DNA of 41,880 nt from Pseudomonas fontis (GTDB lineage Bacteria > Pseudomonadota > Gammaproteobacteria > Pseudomonadales > Pseudomonadaceae): NCBI RefSeq assembly GCF_028656955.1, contig NZ_JAMDGY010000116.1, positions 1-41,880 on the forward strand, given 5' to 3'. Shown here in pieces: positions 1 to 7,629 of this stretch (within the stretch, counting starts at the first letter, position 1; each line of letters starts with the position of its first letter). A program made the translations under genes and the position numbers. Below the pieces are notes generated by a model that saw nothing but the letters and a program-made list of their open reading frames with translations, was not told the origin of the DNA and did not search any database.

Positions 1-186
1 GCCTTGTCAATGCGAGCTACCGTCAAGGACGGGCTCTTGATACCGTTCGGACTTGGCGAGTGGGGTTGAAGAGGAGGAGCTCAATCTACAGATCAGGCTC
101 AAGGCCTAAGCCGCTGCCCGGCTTCATTCCTCTTCCTCGATGATCAGTCGAGAACTATCGCCTCCAAAGAGGCGTTAGTCGAGATA

Positions 187-280
187 CAAGCCGCTGCCGT
201 CAGGCTGCGCTCACCTGCATAGCAGGCGCCGCCTTTGGGAGCCCTCACGGGCTCCAGCGCAGCCTGACGGCAGCGGCTAC
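187..280. repeat. REPIN, GTAG class (copy 1)
   Basis: Two inverted copies of a short imperfect palindrome (core CCGCTGCCG..AGGCTGCG) form one long hairpin. The right copy keeps the GTAG head (read as CTAC at 277-280). The left copy has a decayed head (CAAG). The class has the features of RAYT-transposase-mobilised REP sequences: a GTRG head plus a palindrome with a central mismatch. The internal segment is shared with the copies at 578, 10455 and 33150. Confidence 0.8.
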
Positions 281-577
281 AAATATTGTGCAAGGCAGTA
301 TTGCTTTGCATGGTGTACAAAAATCCCGCAGACGACTCGGTCCTCCGGAGGCCCCCACGGAGCGTGGGCGGAAGGGGCCATTAGCCCCAATAAAATCAAT
401 TGGATAAGCTCAAAAATCTAAACAAGCAAAACAAGACAAGTAATCTCGTCAAACCTTCAGACGAACAAGCGCCACCATCACTCCATGCGCACCATCATCT
501 CCCCCGCATGCTGGGCCAGAATCCTGATCGCCGCGTGCACACCACTAGATATCATTGCTGGCAACACCAGCTTGCAT

Positions 578-672
578 GTAGCCGCTGCCGTCAGGCTGCG
601 CTCGCCTGCAACGCAGGCGTCGCTTTGCAGGGAGCCCTGCGGACTCCAGCGCAGCCTTACGGCAGCGGCTAC
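578..672. repeat. REPIN, GTAG class (copy 2)
   Basis: A complete inverted REP doublet with GTAG at 578-581 and CTAC at 669-672. It has the same orientation as the copy at 187-280, which lies only about 300 bases away. It sits just downstream of the terminator of the minus-strand tRNA operon. Confidence 0.85.
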
Positions 673-703
673 GGTGAGCAGGTGCAATATACGAAACACC
701 AGG

Positions 704-732
704 CACAAAAAAAGCGACCCGAAGGTCGCTTT
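704..732 (-). terminator. Terminator of the Val-Asp tRNA operon
   Basis: On the minus strand, a 9-bp perfect stem (724-732 pairing with 711-719) with a 4-base loop is followed by a run of T (the A run at 706-713). It lies about 40 bases after the last tRNA-Asp and reads as an intrinsic terminator. Confidence 0.8.
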
Positions 733-771
733 CTTTGTGCTTCGAGGCGTTCAAGGACCTCGAGGCGGATA

Positions 772-848
772 TGGCGCAGCGGACGGGACTCGAACCCGCG
801 ACCCCCGGCGTGACAGGCCGGTATTCTAACCGACTGAACTACCGCTGC
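772..848 (-). tRNA. tRNA-Asp (GTC), copy 1
   Basis: A 77-nt cloverleaf with encoded CCA on the minus strand. The acceptor stem GCAGCGG pairs with CCGCTGC, the anticodon loop is CTGTCAC (anticodon GTC), and the T loop is TTCGAGT. Its sequence is identical to the copies at 982 and 1155. It is the last gene of the operon and is followed by a strong terminator. Confidence 0.97.
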
Positions 849-913
849 GTATCGCACAGGCTTGCGCCCGTTTGAAACTGGGATCTGGCCTTCGATGACT
901 CGAAAGGCAGACA

Positions 914-940
914 CAAAAAAAGCGACACTGAGATCGCTTT
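914..940 (-). terminator. Internal terminator-like hairpin between tRNA-Asp genes
   Basis: A 7-bp stem (934-940 pairing with 919-925) with an 8-base loop and a T run on the minus strand (A run at about 914-921). It is a weaker relative of the terminator at 704-732 and lies at the same distance beyond the second tRNA-Asp. It would attenuate readthrough into the third. Confidence 0.55.
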
Positions 941-981
941 CAATGTTGCTCCGAGGCGTTCAAGGGGCCTCGAGGCGAAGA

Positions 982-1058
982 TGGCGCAGCGGACGGGACT
1001 CGAACCCGCGACCCCCGGCGTGACAGGCCGGTATTCTAACCGACTGAACTACCGCTGC
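982..1058 (-). tRNA. tRNA-Asp (GTC), copy 2
   Basis: A 77-nt cloverleaf with CCA, anticodon GTC, identical to its neighbours. Its 3' flank resembles that of copy 1 at an offset of exactly 210 bases, which indicates a tandem duplication of tRNA plus terminator. Confidence 0.97.
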
Positions 1059-1154
1059 GTATCATACGGGCTTGCGCCCATTTGAAACTGGGATCTGGCT
1101 TGAAGACTTTAGCCTCAAACCTCAAACCGGCGGTTAAACCGATCTGGAGAAAAA

Positions 1155-1231
1155 TGGCGCAGCGGACGGGACTCGAACCCGCGACCCCCGGCGTGACAGG
1201 CCGGTATTCTAACCGACTGAACTACCGCTGC
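1155..1231 (-). tRNA. tRNA-Asp (GTC), copy 3
   Basis: A 77-nt cloverleaf with CCA, anticodon GTC. It is the first Asp gene after tRNA-Val in the direction of transcription. The spacer on its 3' side (about 1059-1154) shares a short segment with the one next to copy 2 but has no clear terminator. Confidence 0.97.
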
Positions 1232-1308
1232 GCAGTGTGGACTTGCGTCCTGCTCCTCTCTGGTAACCGCCTCTTGCGAAGCTGCTAACCCAGGAACATC
1301 TCAGGAAG

Positions 1309-1384
1309 TGGTGGGTGATGACGGGATCGAACCGCCGACCCTCTGCTTGTAAGGCAGATGCTCTCCCGGCTGAGCTAATCACCC
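1309..1384 (-). tRNA. tRNA-Val (TAC)
   Basis: A 76-nt cloverleaf on the minus strand with encoded CCA. The acceptor GGGTGAT pairs with ATCACCC, and the anticodon loop CTTACAA gives anticodon TAC. It is the first gene of the operon, about 15 bases downstream of the predicted transcription start. Confidence 0.97.
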
Positions 1385-1406
1385 GTGTGCTTCGCTGAGG
1401 TGGCGA

Positions 1407-1435
1407 AATTTACGCAGGTATCGAACCTAAGTCAA
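1407..1435 (-). promoter_or_regulatory. Promoter of the Val-Asp tRNA operon
   Basis: On the minus strand, TTGACT (1430-1435) and TAAATT (1407-1412) are separated by exactly 17 bases. A GC-rich discriminator follows, as is usual for growth-rate-controlled stable RNA promoters. An A/T-rich inverted repeat (1449-1457 with 1465-1473) lies upstream. It could help terminate the preceding dehydrogenase transcript or act as an UP-like element. Confidence 0.8.
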
Positions 1436-1486
1436 TACCCCTGTTGAAGTTTTTTCAAAAAAGCTGAAAAAACCTCGCTCACCCCC

Positions 1487-2260
1487 TCAGGTGTAAATCA
1501 TCTTCTTGGTCATGCCACCGTCCACCACGAACTCCTGGCCGGTCACAAAGCCTGCATTCTTCGACAGCAACCACGCCACCATCGCCGCCACGTCCTCTAC
1601 GGTGCCTACCCTGCCCGCCGGGTGCTGGGCATGGTCGGCTTCGCTCAACGGCTCGGCACGGCGTACAGAAGGGTCACGGGCATCGATCCAGCCCGGGCTC
1701 ACCGCATTGACACGGATCTCCGGCCCAAGGCTTACCGCCAAGGCATGGGTCAGGGCCAACAGCCCGCCCTTGCTGGCGGCATAGGCCTCAGTGTCAGGCT
1801 CTGATTGCCCGGCACGGGTCGACACCAGGTTGACGATCGCCCCACAGTGCGCGCGCAGGTACGGCGCGCAATGCTTGGCGAGCAGCATCGGCCCACCCAG
1901 GTTGACCGCCAACACGCGGTTCCAGTGATTCAGGCTGAGGCTTTCGAGGGTGGTGTTGTGCGGGTCGGCGACCGCCGCATTGCACACCAGTGCGTCAAGC
2001 CGGCCAAACTGGCCCAGTACCTGCGCGACACCGGTGCTGACCTGGCCTTCGTCGGCCACATCCATGCCGACGAACCAGGCGTGATCACCGAGCACCTTGG
2101 CGGCTTTCGCGCCACGGGCCCGGTCGACGTCGGTGAGCACCACCTGCCAGCCCTCGCTGATCAGCCAGGCAGCAATGCCCAGGCCGATCCCGCGGGCGGC
2201 GCCGGTGACCAATGCGACACGGCCGTTATGGCTGTTGTCAGCCACCGACCAGTCGATCAC
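1487..2260 (-). CDS. Short-chain dehydrogenase/reductase (SDR family)
   Basis: A 257-residue classical SDR oxidoreductase, cytosolic and probably NAD(P)-dependent. The Rossmann motif TGAARGIG is at residues 19-26, the NAA motif at 94-96, and the catalytic tetrad is N120, S147, Y160 and K164. PG follows at 189-190, and the length is normal for the family. The substrate cannot be deduced. The start is GTG, and its first bases overlap the TGA stop of metZ (GTGA overlap), so translation is probably coupled to that gene. This makes it the last gene of a cvpA-purF-metZ transcription unit. The conserved position suggests a housekeeping reductase, but no role in methionine synthesis is shown by the sequence. 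Confidence 0.9.
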   Translation of the reverse strand: MIDWSVADNSHNGRVALVTGAARGIGLGIAAWLISEGWQVVLTDVDRARGAKAAKVLGDHAWFVGMDVADEGQVSTGVAQVLGQFGRLDALVCNAAVADPHNTTLESLSLNHWNRVLAVNLGGPMLLAKHCAPYLRAHCGAIVNLVSTRAGQSEPDTEAYAASKGGLLALTHALAVSLGPEIRVNAVSPGWIDARDPSVRRAEPLSEADHAQHPAGRVGTVEDVAAMVAWLLSKNAGFVTGQEFVVDGGMTKKMIYT

Positions 2261-3468
2261 AGCGCTGCCAGCCCACGGGCGAGGTCCGCCTGCAAGTCAG
2301 CCACGTCTTCCAGGCCCACTGCGACACGGATCAGGCTGTCGCGAATACCCGCTGCCTCACGCTCCTGCGGCGACAGACGGCCGTGGGAGGTGGTGCCCGG
2401 GTGGGTGATGGTGGTCTTGCTGTCACCCAGGTTGGCGGTGATCGAGATCAGTCGGGTTGCATCGATAAAGCGCCAGGCGCCCTCTTTGCCACCCTTGACC
2501 TCAAAGCTCACCACCGCCCCGAAGCCACGCATCTGGCGCTTGGCCAACTCGTGCTGCGGGTGGCTGTGCAAGCCGGCGTAATGCACCTTCTCGATGCCGT
2601 CCTGCTGCTCCAGCCACTCGGCCAGGACCTGGGCGTTGGCGCAGTGGGCACGCATGCGCAGGTTCAGGGTTTCGAGGCCCTTGAGGAAGATCCAGGCATT
2701 GAACGGGCTCAGCGACGGCCCGGCGGTACGCAAGAAGCCCACCACTTCTTTCATCTGCTCGCTGCGACCGGCAACCACGCCGCCCATGCAACGGCCCTGG
2801 CCGTCGATGAACTTGGTGGCCGAGTGCACGACGATGTCCGCACCCAGCTTCAGCGGCTGCTGCAACGCCGGGGTGCTGAAGCAGTTGTCGACCACCAGCA
2901 TCGCGCCTTTGGCGTGGGCGATTTCGGCCAGGGCGGGAATATCCACCAACTCGGCCAGCGGGTTGGACGGCGACTCGACGAACAGCAGCTTGGTGTTGGC
3001 CTTGATCGCCTTGTCCCAGCCATCGAGGTCGACCAGTGGCACGTAGTCCACCTGCACGCCAAAGCGCTTGAAGTACTTCTCGAACAGGCTGATGGTCGAA
3101 CCGAACACGCTCTGCGAGACCAGCACGTGGTCGCCAGCGCTGCACAGGGCCATCACCGTGGAGAGGATGGCCGACATGCCGGTGGAGGTGGCCACCGCTT
3201 GCTCAGCGCCTTCCAGGGCGGCAATGCGCTCCTCGAAAGCCCGTACGGTCGGGTTGGTGTAGCGCGAATAGACGTTGCCTGGAACTTCGCCGGCGAACCG
3301 TGCGGCGGCGTCAGCCGCCGTACGGAACACATAGCTGGAAGTGAAGAACAGCGGATCGCTGTGCTCACCTTCCGGCGTGCGATGCTGGCCGGCGCGTACC
3401 GCCAGCGTGTCGAAAGCGACCCCTTCGAGGTCGCTGTCCAGGCGCCCGGCATCCCATTCCTGTGTCAT
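2257..3468 (-). CDS. metZ: O-succinylhomoserine sulfhydrylase
   Basis: A 403-residue PLP enzyme of the Cys/Met-metabolism family. MetZ joins O-succinylhomoserine with sulfide to make homocysteine, the direct sulfhydrylation route of pseudomonads. The cofactor lysine is K219 in SATKF. Phosphate-binding residues lie in YSRYTNPT (67-74), the pyridine-nitrogen aspartate is D194 in VVDNCF, and the glycine-rich STGMSA is at 95-100. A strong AAGGAG site precedes the ATG. It lies 16 bases after purF and overlaps the following dehydrogenase by 4 bases. Cystathionine gamma-synthase is the main alternative, but the length, the context after purF and the sequence style fit MetZ. Confidence 0.93.
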   Translation of the reverse strand: MTQEWDAGRLDSDLEGVAFDTLAVRAGQHRTPEGEHSDPLFFTSSYVFRTAADAAARFAGEVPGNVYSRYTNPTVRAFEERIAALEGAEQAVATSTGMSAILSTVMALCSAGDHVLVSQSVFGSTISLFEKYFKRFGVQVDYVPLVDLDGWDKAIKANTKLLFVESPSNPLAELVDIPALAEIAHAKGAMLVVDNCFSTPALQQPLKLGADIVVHSATKFIDGQGRCMGGVVAGRSEQMKEVVGFLRTAGPSLSPFNAWIFLKGLETLNLRMRAHCANAQVLAEWLEQQDGIEKVHYAGLHSHPQHELAKRQMRGFGAVVSFEVKGGKEGAWRFIDATRLISITANLGDSKTTITHPGTTSHGRLSPQEREAAGIRDSLIRVAVGLEDVADLQADLARGLAAL

Positions 3469-3484
3469 GCCGTTGCTCCTTTTT

Positions 3485-4990
3485 TTAGTTGTTGTAGAGG
3501 TCGATGATCGCGCTGACGGCCTGGTTCTTGACCTTGGACGCGTCGTTGCGGGCCTGCTCGATCCGGTTCAGGTAAGCGTCGTCGATGTCGCCGGTCACGT
3601 AGATACCGTCGAATACCGCGCAGTCGAACTGGTCGATCTTGATCTTGCCACCGCCCACCGATTCGATGAGGTCAGGCAGGTCCTGGTAGACCAGCCAGTC
3701 GGCACCGATCAGCTCGGCAACATCATCGGTGCTGCGGTTGTGCGCGATCAGCTCGTGGGCACTCGGCATGTCGATGCCGTAGACGTTCGGGTAGCGAACG
3801 GCAGGCGCTGCGGAGCAGAAGTAGACGTTTTTCGCGCCGGCTTCACGGGCCATCTGGATGATCTGCTTGCAGGTGGTGCCACGCACGATGGAGTCATCCA
3901 CCAGCATGACGTTCTTGCCGCGGAATTCCAGCTCGATGGCGTTGAGCTTCTGGCGCACCGACTTTTTACGCGCAGCCTGGCCCGGCATGATGAAGGTCCG
4001 GCCGATGTAGCGGTTCTTGACGAAGCCTTCACGGAACTTGACGCCCAGGCGGTTGGCCAACTCAAGCGCGGCGGTACGGCTGGTGTCGGGAATCGGGATG
4101 ACCACGTCGATGTCGTGCTCAGGACGCTCGCGCAGGATCTTCTCGGCCAGCTTCTCGCCCATGCGCAGGCGCGCCTTGTACACCGAGATGCCATCGATGA
4201 TCGAGTCCGGGCGGGCCAGGTACACGTGTTCGAAGATGCACGGGGTCAGTTTTGGCGCCTTGGCGCACTGGCGGGTGTGCAGCTTGCCGTCTTCGGTGAT
4301 GTACACCGCTTCGCCCGGCGCCAGGTCGCGGATCAGGGTGAAGCCGAGCACGTCCAGCGAGACGCTTTCGGAGGCGATCATGTACTCGACGCCTTCGTCG
4401 GTGTGACGCTGACCGAAGACGATCGGACGGATGCCGTTCGGGTCGCGGAAGCCGACGATGCCGTAGCCGGTGATCATCGCAACCACCGCGTAACCACCCA
4501 CGCAACGGTTGTGCACGTCGGTGACGGCAGCGAACACGTCTTCTTCGGTCGGTTGCAGCTTGCCACGCACCGCCAGCTCATGGGCGAAGACGTTGAGCAG
4601 CACTTCCGAGTCGGAGTTGGTGTTGACGTGGCGCAGGTCGGACTCGTAGATCTCCTTGGCCAGCTGCTCGACATTGGTCAAGTTGCCGTTGTGTGCCAGG
4701 GTGATGCCATACGGCGAGTTGACGTAGAACGGCTGGGCCTCGGCCGAGGTCGAGCTGCCAGCGGTCGGGTAACGCACGTGGCCGATACCCATGTGGCCAA
4801 CCAGGCGTTGCATATGGCGCTGTTGGAAGACATCACGGACCAGGCCGTTGTCTTTGCGCAGGAATAACCGGCCATCATGGCTGGTCACGATACCGGCAGC
4901 GTCCTGGCCGCGGTGCTGGAGCACGGTTAGCGCGTCATACAGCGCCTGATTGACGTTCGACTTACCGACGATACCGACGATGCCACACAT
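3485..4990 (-). CDS. purF: Amidophosphoribosyltransferase
   Basis: This enzyme commits PRPP to purine synthesis by transferring the glutamine amide nitrogen to give phosphoribosylamine. I use the ATG at 4990 (501 residues), because it puts the catalytic cysteine at position 2 (MCGIVG), where removal of Met exposes the N-terminal nucleophile. A TTG three codons upstream would bury it. An AGGGG sequence precedes the start. The N-terminal Ntn glutaminase domain covers roughly residues 2-235 and includes the RGQDAAGI, GIGHVRY and NGNL motifs. The C-terminal phosphoribosyltransferase domain has the PRPP loop VMLVDDSIVRGTT at 361-373. It follows cvpA by about 40 bases, the usual pairing in gammaproteobacteria. 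Confidence 0.97.
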   Translation of the reverse strand: MCGIVGIVGKSNVNQALYDALTVLQHRGQDAAGIVTSHDGRLFLRKDNGLVRDVFQQRHMQRLVGHMGIGHVRYPTAGSSTSAEAQPFYVNSPYGITLAHNGNLTNVEQLAKEIYESDLRHVNTNSDSEVLLNVFAHELAVRGKLQPTEEDVFAAVTDVHNRCVGGYAVVAMITGYGIVGFRDPNGIRPIVFGQRHTDEGVEYMIASESVSLDVLGFTLIRDLAPGEAVYITEDGKLHTRQCAKAPKLTPCIFEHVYLARPDSIIDGISVYKARLRMGEKLAEKILRERPEHDIDVVIPIPDTSRTAALELANRLGVKFREGFVKNRYIGRTFIMPGQAARKKSVRQKLNAIELEFRGKNVMLVDDSIVRGTTCKQIIQMAREAGAKNVYFCSAAPAVRYPNVYGIDMPSAHELIAHNRSTDDVAELIGADWLVYQDLPDLIESVGGGKIKIDQFDCAVFDGIYVTGDIDDAYLNRIEQARNDASKVKNQAVSAIIDLYNN

Positions 4991-5031
4991 GCGACGCAAC
5001 CCCTACTTAATGAAACTGGACTGAACAGCAC

Positions 5032-5586
5032 TCAAGGCGTCTTGGGCCCTAAAAGCTGCTCCTTGAACGGAAGATCAGCCGGTGCGCTGATCCCGCTGGC
5101 TAGCCACTGGCTGGTCATCCCCAGAATAAGGTTTTTCGACCAGTCAGCTACCAATAGAAATTGTGGCAAGAGACGCGACTCCTGCCACCAAGGATCCTGT
5201 TGTACCGGCCCCAGGCTCAACAGCCCGACAGCCACTACCACCAGCAATGCCCCGCGCGCGGCGCCAAAGGCCATGCCGAGGAAGCGATCGGTCCCGGACA
5301 ACCCGGTGACGCGAATCAGCTCGCCGATGAGAAAGTTGATCATGGCCCCCACCAGCAGGGTGGCGACGAAAAGAATGGCGCATCCGGCGATAACACGGGC
5401 AGACGGCGTCTGGATGTACCCTTCAAGGTACTGCGACAGGGCACCCCCGAACATCCAGGCTACGGCGCCGGCGATGATCCAGGTGAGCAGCGACAAGGCT
5501 TCCTTGACGAAACCGCGCTTGAGACTGATCAGTGCAGAAACGGCGATGATTGCGAGTATCGCCCAGTCGACCCAGGTAAATGCCAC
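5032..5586 (-). CDS. cvpA: CvpA family inner-membrane protein
   Basis: A 184-residue protein with four hydrophobic segments, at about residues 5-22, 29-50, 64-88 and 103-124, and a short polar C-terminus. The family was named for a colicin V production phenotype in Escherichia coli and has been linked to envelope integrity. Its biochemical activity is not settled. It is encoded directly before purF, the standard association. The start ATG gives MAFTWVDWA, the conserved family beginning. Confidence 0.92.
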   Translation of the reverse strand: MAFTWVDWAILAIIAVSALISLKRGFVKEALSLLTWIIAGAVAWMFGGALSQYLEGYIQTPSARVIAGCAILFVATLLVGAMINFLIGELIRVTGLSGTDRFLGMAFGAARGALLVVVAVGLLSLGPVQQDPWWQESRLLPQFLLVADWSKNLILGMTSQWLASGISAPADLPFKEQLLGPKTP

Positions 5587-5653
5587 AGTGTTGCCCGCAT
5601 ACGGATAAGGCGGCGCATTTTACCAGAGCAGCGGGCTATGGGTAAGCAGTGAT

Positions 5654-5681
5654 TTGCCGTCCGGTGCAGGCCGGACGGCAA
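5654..5681 (-). terminator. GC-rich hairpin after dedD
   Basis: An 11-bp perfect inverted repeat (5654-5664 with 5671-5681, 6-base loop) begins 3 bases after the dedD stop codon. No good T run follows on the minus strand, so it may be a partial terminator or an RNA-stabilising stem between the accD-folC-dedD and cvpA-purF segments. Confidence 0.55.
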
Positions 5682-5684
5682 GCC

Positions 5685-6338
5685 TCAGTTGCGCTCGGGC
5701 TGGAAGCGCACAACGAAGCCGTTGAGCTTCTGCTGGCGGCCCAGCAGGTCACGCAGGCGCTCGGCCTCGGCGCGCTCGATCAACGGCCCGACGAACACCC
5801 GGTTCATGCCGTCGGCAGAGCGGATGTAGGCGTTGTAGCCCTGGCTGCGCAGGGTTTTCTGCAGGCTGTCGGCGCTGGCCCGGTTCGACAGGCTGGCCAG
5901 TTGCACCGACCAACTGACCGGTAGGCCATTGCCGTCGACCTTGGCCGGCGCACTGGCGGCCGGCTTGGCCGGGGCGCTGGCAACGGTTGCTGCCGGCGCT
6001 GGCTTGGCGACAGGTGCAGGGGCGACCGGCTTGGCTGCCGGTGCTGGAGCAGGTGCCGGAGCAACCACTGGCGCGGCCGCGGCAATCGGCTCGCTCGGCG
6101 CCGCAGGCTCCTGCGACGCCACCGCTTCATCCTGGATGATTTGCGGCTCAGGCACCGCCACCGGCTCCACCTGAACCTGCGGCAATGCCGGTACGGCCGG
6201 CGCCTCGGGGGCTTCGACACGCACCTGGCGCAATTCGTCCTCACGGGAGAACAGCATCGGCAGGAAGATAACCGCCAGCGCCACCAGCACCAGCGCACCG
6301 ACCATCCGCTGCTTGACGACTTTATCCAGCACCGCCAT
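5685..6338 (-). CDS. dedD: SPOR-domain cell-division protein, DedD-like
   Basis: A 217-residue bitopic membrane protein. A short cytoplasmic start is followed by one transmembrane helix (about residues 11-30), then a long proline/alanine-rich periplasmic linker (about 45-135). The C-terminal SPOR domain (about 140-214) binds denuded peptidoglycan glycans at the division septum. DedD proteins promote constriction in enterobacteria, and I infer a similar role here. The start codon lies inside folC (17-base overlap), so the two genes are probably translated together. The low-complexity linker causes many spurious frames on the other strand. Confidence 0.88.
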   Translation of the reverse strand: MAVLDKVVKQRMVGALVLVALAVIFLPMLFSREDELRQVRVEAPEAPAVPALPQVQVEPVAVPEPQIIQDEAVASQEPAAPSEPIAAAAPVVAPAPAPAPAAKPVAPAPVAKPAPAATVASAPAKPAASAPAKVDGNGLPVSWSVQLASLSNRASADSLQKTLRSQGYNAYIRSADGMNRVFVGPLIERAEAERLRDLLGRQQKLNGFVVRFQPERN

Positions 6339-7629
6339 CTACCCCCACCTCCATGGTCTGCCGGTCGAGCCACTGCAGGGCCTCGCCAACACAGAAAAAT
6401 GATCCGAACAGCAGGATCTCATCATCCGCCGTCGCTTGCGCGCACTGCCCTTCAAGGGCGGCGGCGACGCTTGGGTAAGACTGCACCGTTGCGCCAAGGT
6501 TCTCCAGTACCGATTGCAGCTCGGCCGCCGGACGGCTGCGCGCGGTGTCCAGCGGTGTGACGGCCCAACTCGAGACTTGCGCCTTGAGCGGGTCGATCAC
6601 GCCGTCCAGGTCCTTGTCGGCCAACAGCCCGAATACCGCCAGGCGCTTGCCCTTCAGTGCACGTGCTGCCAGACGCCCGGCCAGGTACTCGGCTGCATGT
6701 GGATTGTGCCCCACATCCAGGAGGATATTCAGGGTTTTCCCTTGCCAGCTGAATTGGCGGCGGTCCAGACGCCCGACGATGCGCGCATCACGCAGGGCCT
6801 GGGCAATCACCCCGGCCTCCCACGGCAGATCCATCAACAGATAGGCCTGCAAGGCGAGCGCGGCGTTTTCCATTGGCAAGTCGAGCAAGGGCAGGTCACG
6901 CAACTCGACTACCGCGCCACGCGCATCGACGCCACGCCATTGCCAGAATTGATCCGTGCTGGCCAGGTCGAAATCACGGCCACGCAGGAAGAACGGCGCG
7001 TTCAGCTCACGGGCCTTGTCCAGCAGCGGTTGTGGAGGATTCAGATCACCACACAGCGCCGGCTTGCCCGCACGGAAGATCCCGGCTTTCTCGAAGGCGA
7101 CCAGCTCACGGGTGTCACCCAGGTAGTCGACATGATCGACACCAATGCTGGTAACCACCGCAATATCGGCATCGATCAGGTTGACCGTGTCCAGGCGACC
7201 GCCCAGGCCTACTTCCAGCACCACGGCATCCAGCGACGAACGGCTGAACAACCAGAACGCTGCCAAGGTGCCTGCTTCGAAATAGGTCAGGGAAATCTCG
7301 CCACGTGCCGCCTCGACCGCCGCGAAGGCTTCGCACAGCTGTGCGTCGCTGGCTTCAAGGCCATCAAGCTGCACCCGCTCGTTGTAGCGCAGCAGGTGCG
7401 GCGAGCTGTACACGCCTACCTTCAGGCCCTGGGCCTTGAGCAATGCGGCAATGAACGCACAGGTCGAACCCTTGCCGTTGGTGCCGGTGACGGTCACTAC
7501 CCGTGGTGCCGGCTTGCCCAGCCCGAGCCGCGCCAGAACCTGGCGCGAGCGCTCCAGGCCCATGTCGATGGCCGATGGATGCAACTGCTCAAGGTAGGCG
7601 AGCCAGTCGCCAAGGGTACGTTGGGTCAT
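6322..7629 (-). CDS. folC: Bifunctional folylpolyglutamate synthase/dihydrofolate synthase
   Basis: A 435-residue Mur-ligase-type enzyme that adds glutamate to dihydropteroate and lengthens the glutamate tail of folates. The P loop GTNGKGS is at residues 49-55, followed by YSSPHLL. The carbamylated-lysine region EKAGIF and the C-terminal domain motif GHNPHA are present, and the length is typical. Its ATG overlaps the accD stop by 4 bases (ATGA) and its end overlaps dedD, which makes accD-folC-dedD one coupled operon, as in other gammaproteobacteria. Confidence 0.96.
   Translation of the reverse strand: MTQRTLGDWLAYLEQLHPSAIDMGLERSRQVLARLGLGKPAPRVVTVTGTNGKGSTCAFIAALLKAQGLKVGVYSSPHLLRYNERVQLDGLEASDAQLCEAFAAVEAARGEISLTYFEAGTLAAFWLFSRSSLDAVVLEVGLGGRLDTVNLIDADIAVVTSIGVDHVDYLGDTRELVAFEKAGIFRAGKPALCGDLNPPQPLLDKARELNAPFFLRGRDFDLASTDQFWQWRGVDARGAVVELRDLPLLDLPMENAALALQAYLLMDLPWEAGVIAQALRDARIVGRLDRRQFSWQGKTLNILLDVGHNPHAAEYLAGRLAARALKGKRLAVFGLLADKDLDGVIDPLKAQVSSWAVTPLDTARSRPAAELQSVLENLGATVQSYPSVAAALEGQCAQATADDEILLFGSFFCVGEALQWLDRQTMEVGVDGGAG

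Larger units (their letters stand above)
1..771. other. Gene-poor left edge
   Basis: No complete gene can be supported here. Two frames are open at the window edge on the plus strand. One ends at a TGA at 67-69 and the other at a TGA at 141-143 after 46 codons. Either could be the 3' end of a gene outside the window, but I recognise neither product. A hairpin (159-164 pairing with 169-174) lies between two copies of AGTCGAGA and may terminate that upstream gene. GC-rich dyads occur at about 330-390. Apparent reading frames between 400 and 830 are only translations through the palindromic repeat at 578-672 and the first tRNA, so I do not call them. Confidence 0.4.

Noticed and set aside
187..672. 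CRISPR-like array from the two similar repeats
   Set aside because: Only two copies, each an internal palindrome of about 94 bases separated by a 300-base gap; they are REPINs.
400..914. Several short overlapping frames near the left tRNAs
   Set aside because: They read through the palindromic repeat (RSLTAAAT-type peptide) and the tRNA-Asp sequence. A short tail ending near 478 on the minus strand looks protein-like but has no supporting start.
704..1384. tRNA-linked integrated element
   Set aside because: No integrase, no displaced 3' tRNA fragment and no attachment repeat found in the flanks.
3341..4867. A 508-codon plus-strand frame opposite purF
   Set aside because: Antisense to a certain gene; translation is Val/Asp/His-rich with no family resemblance.
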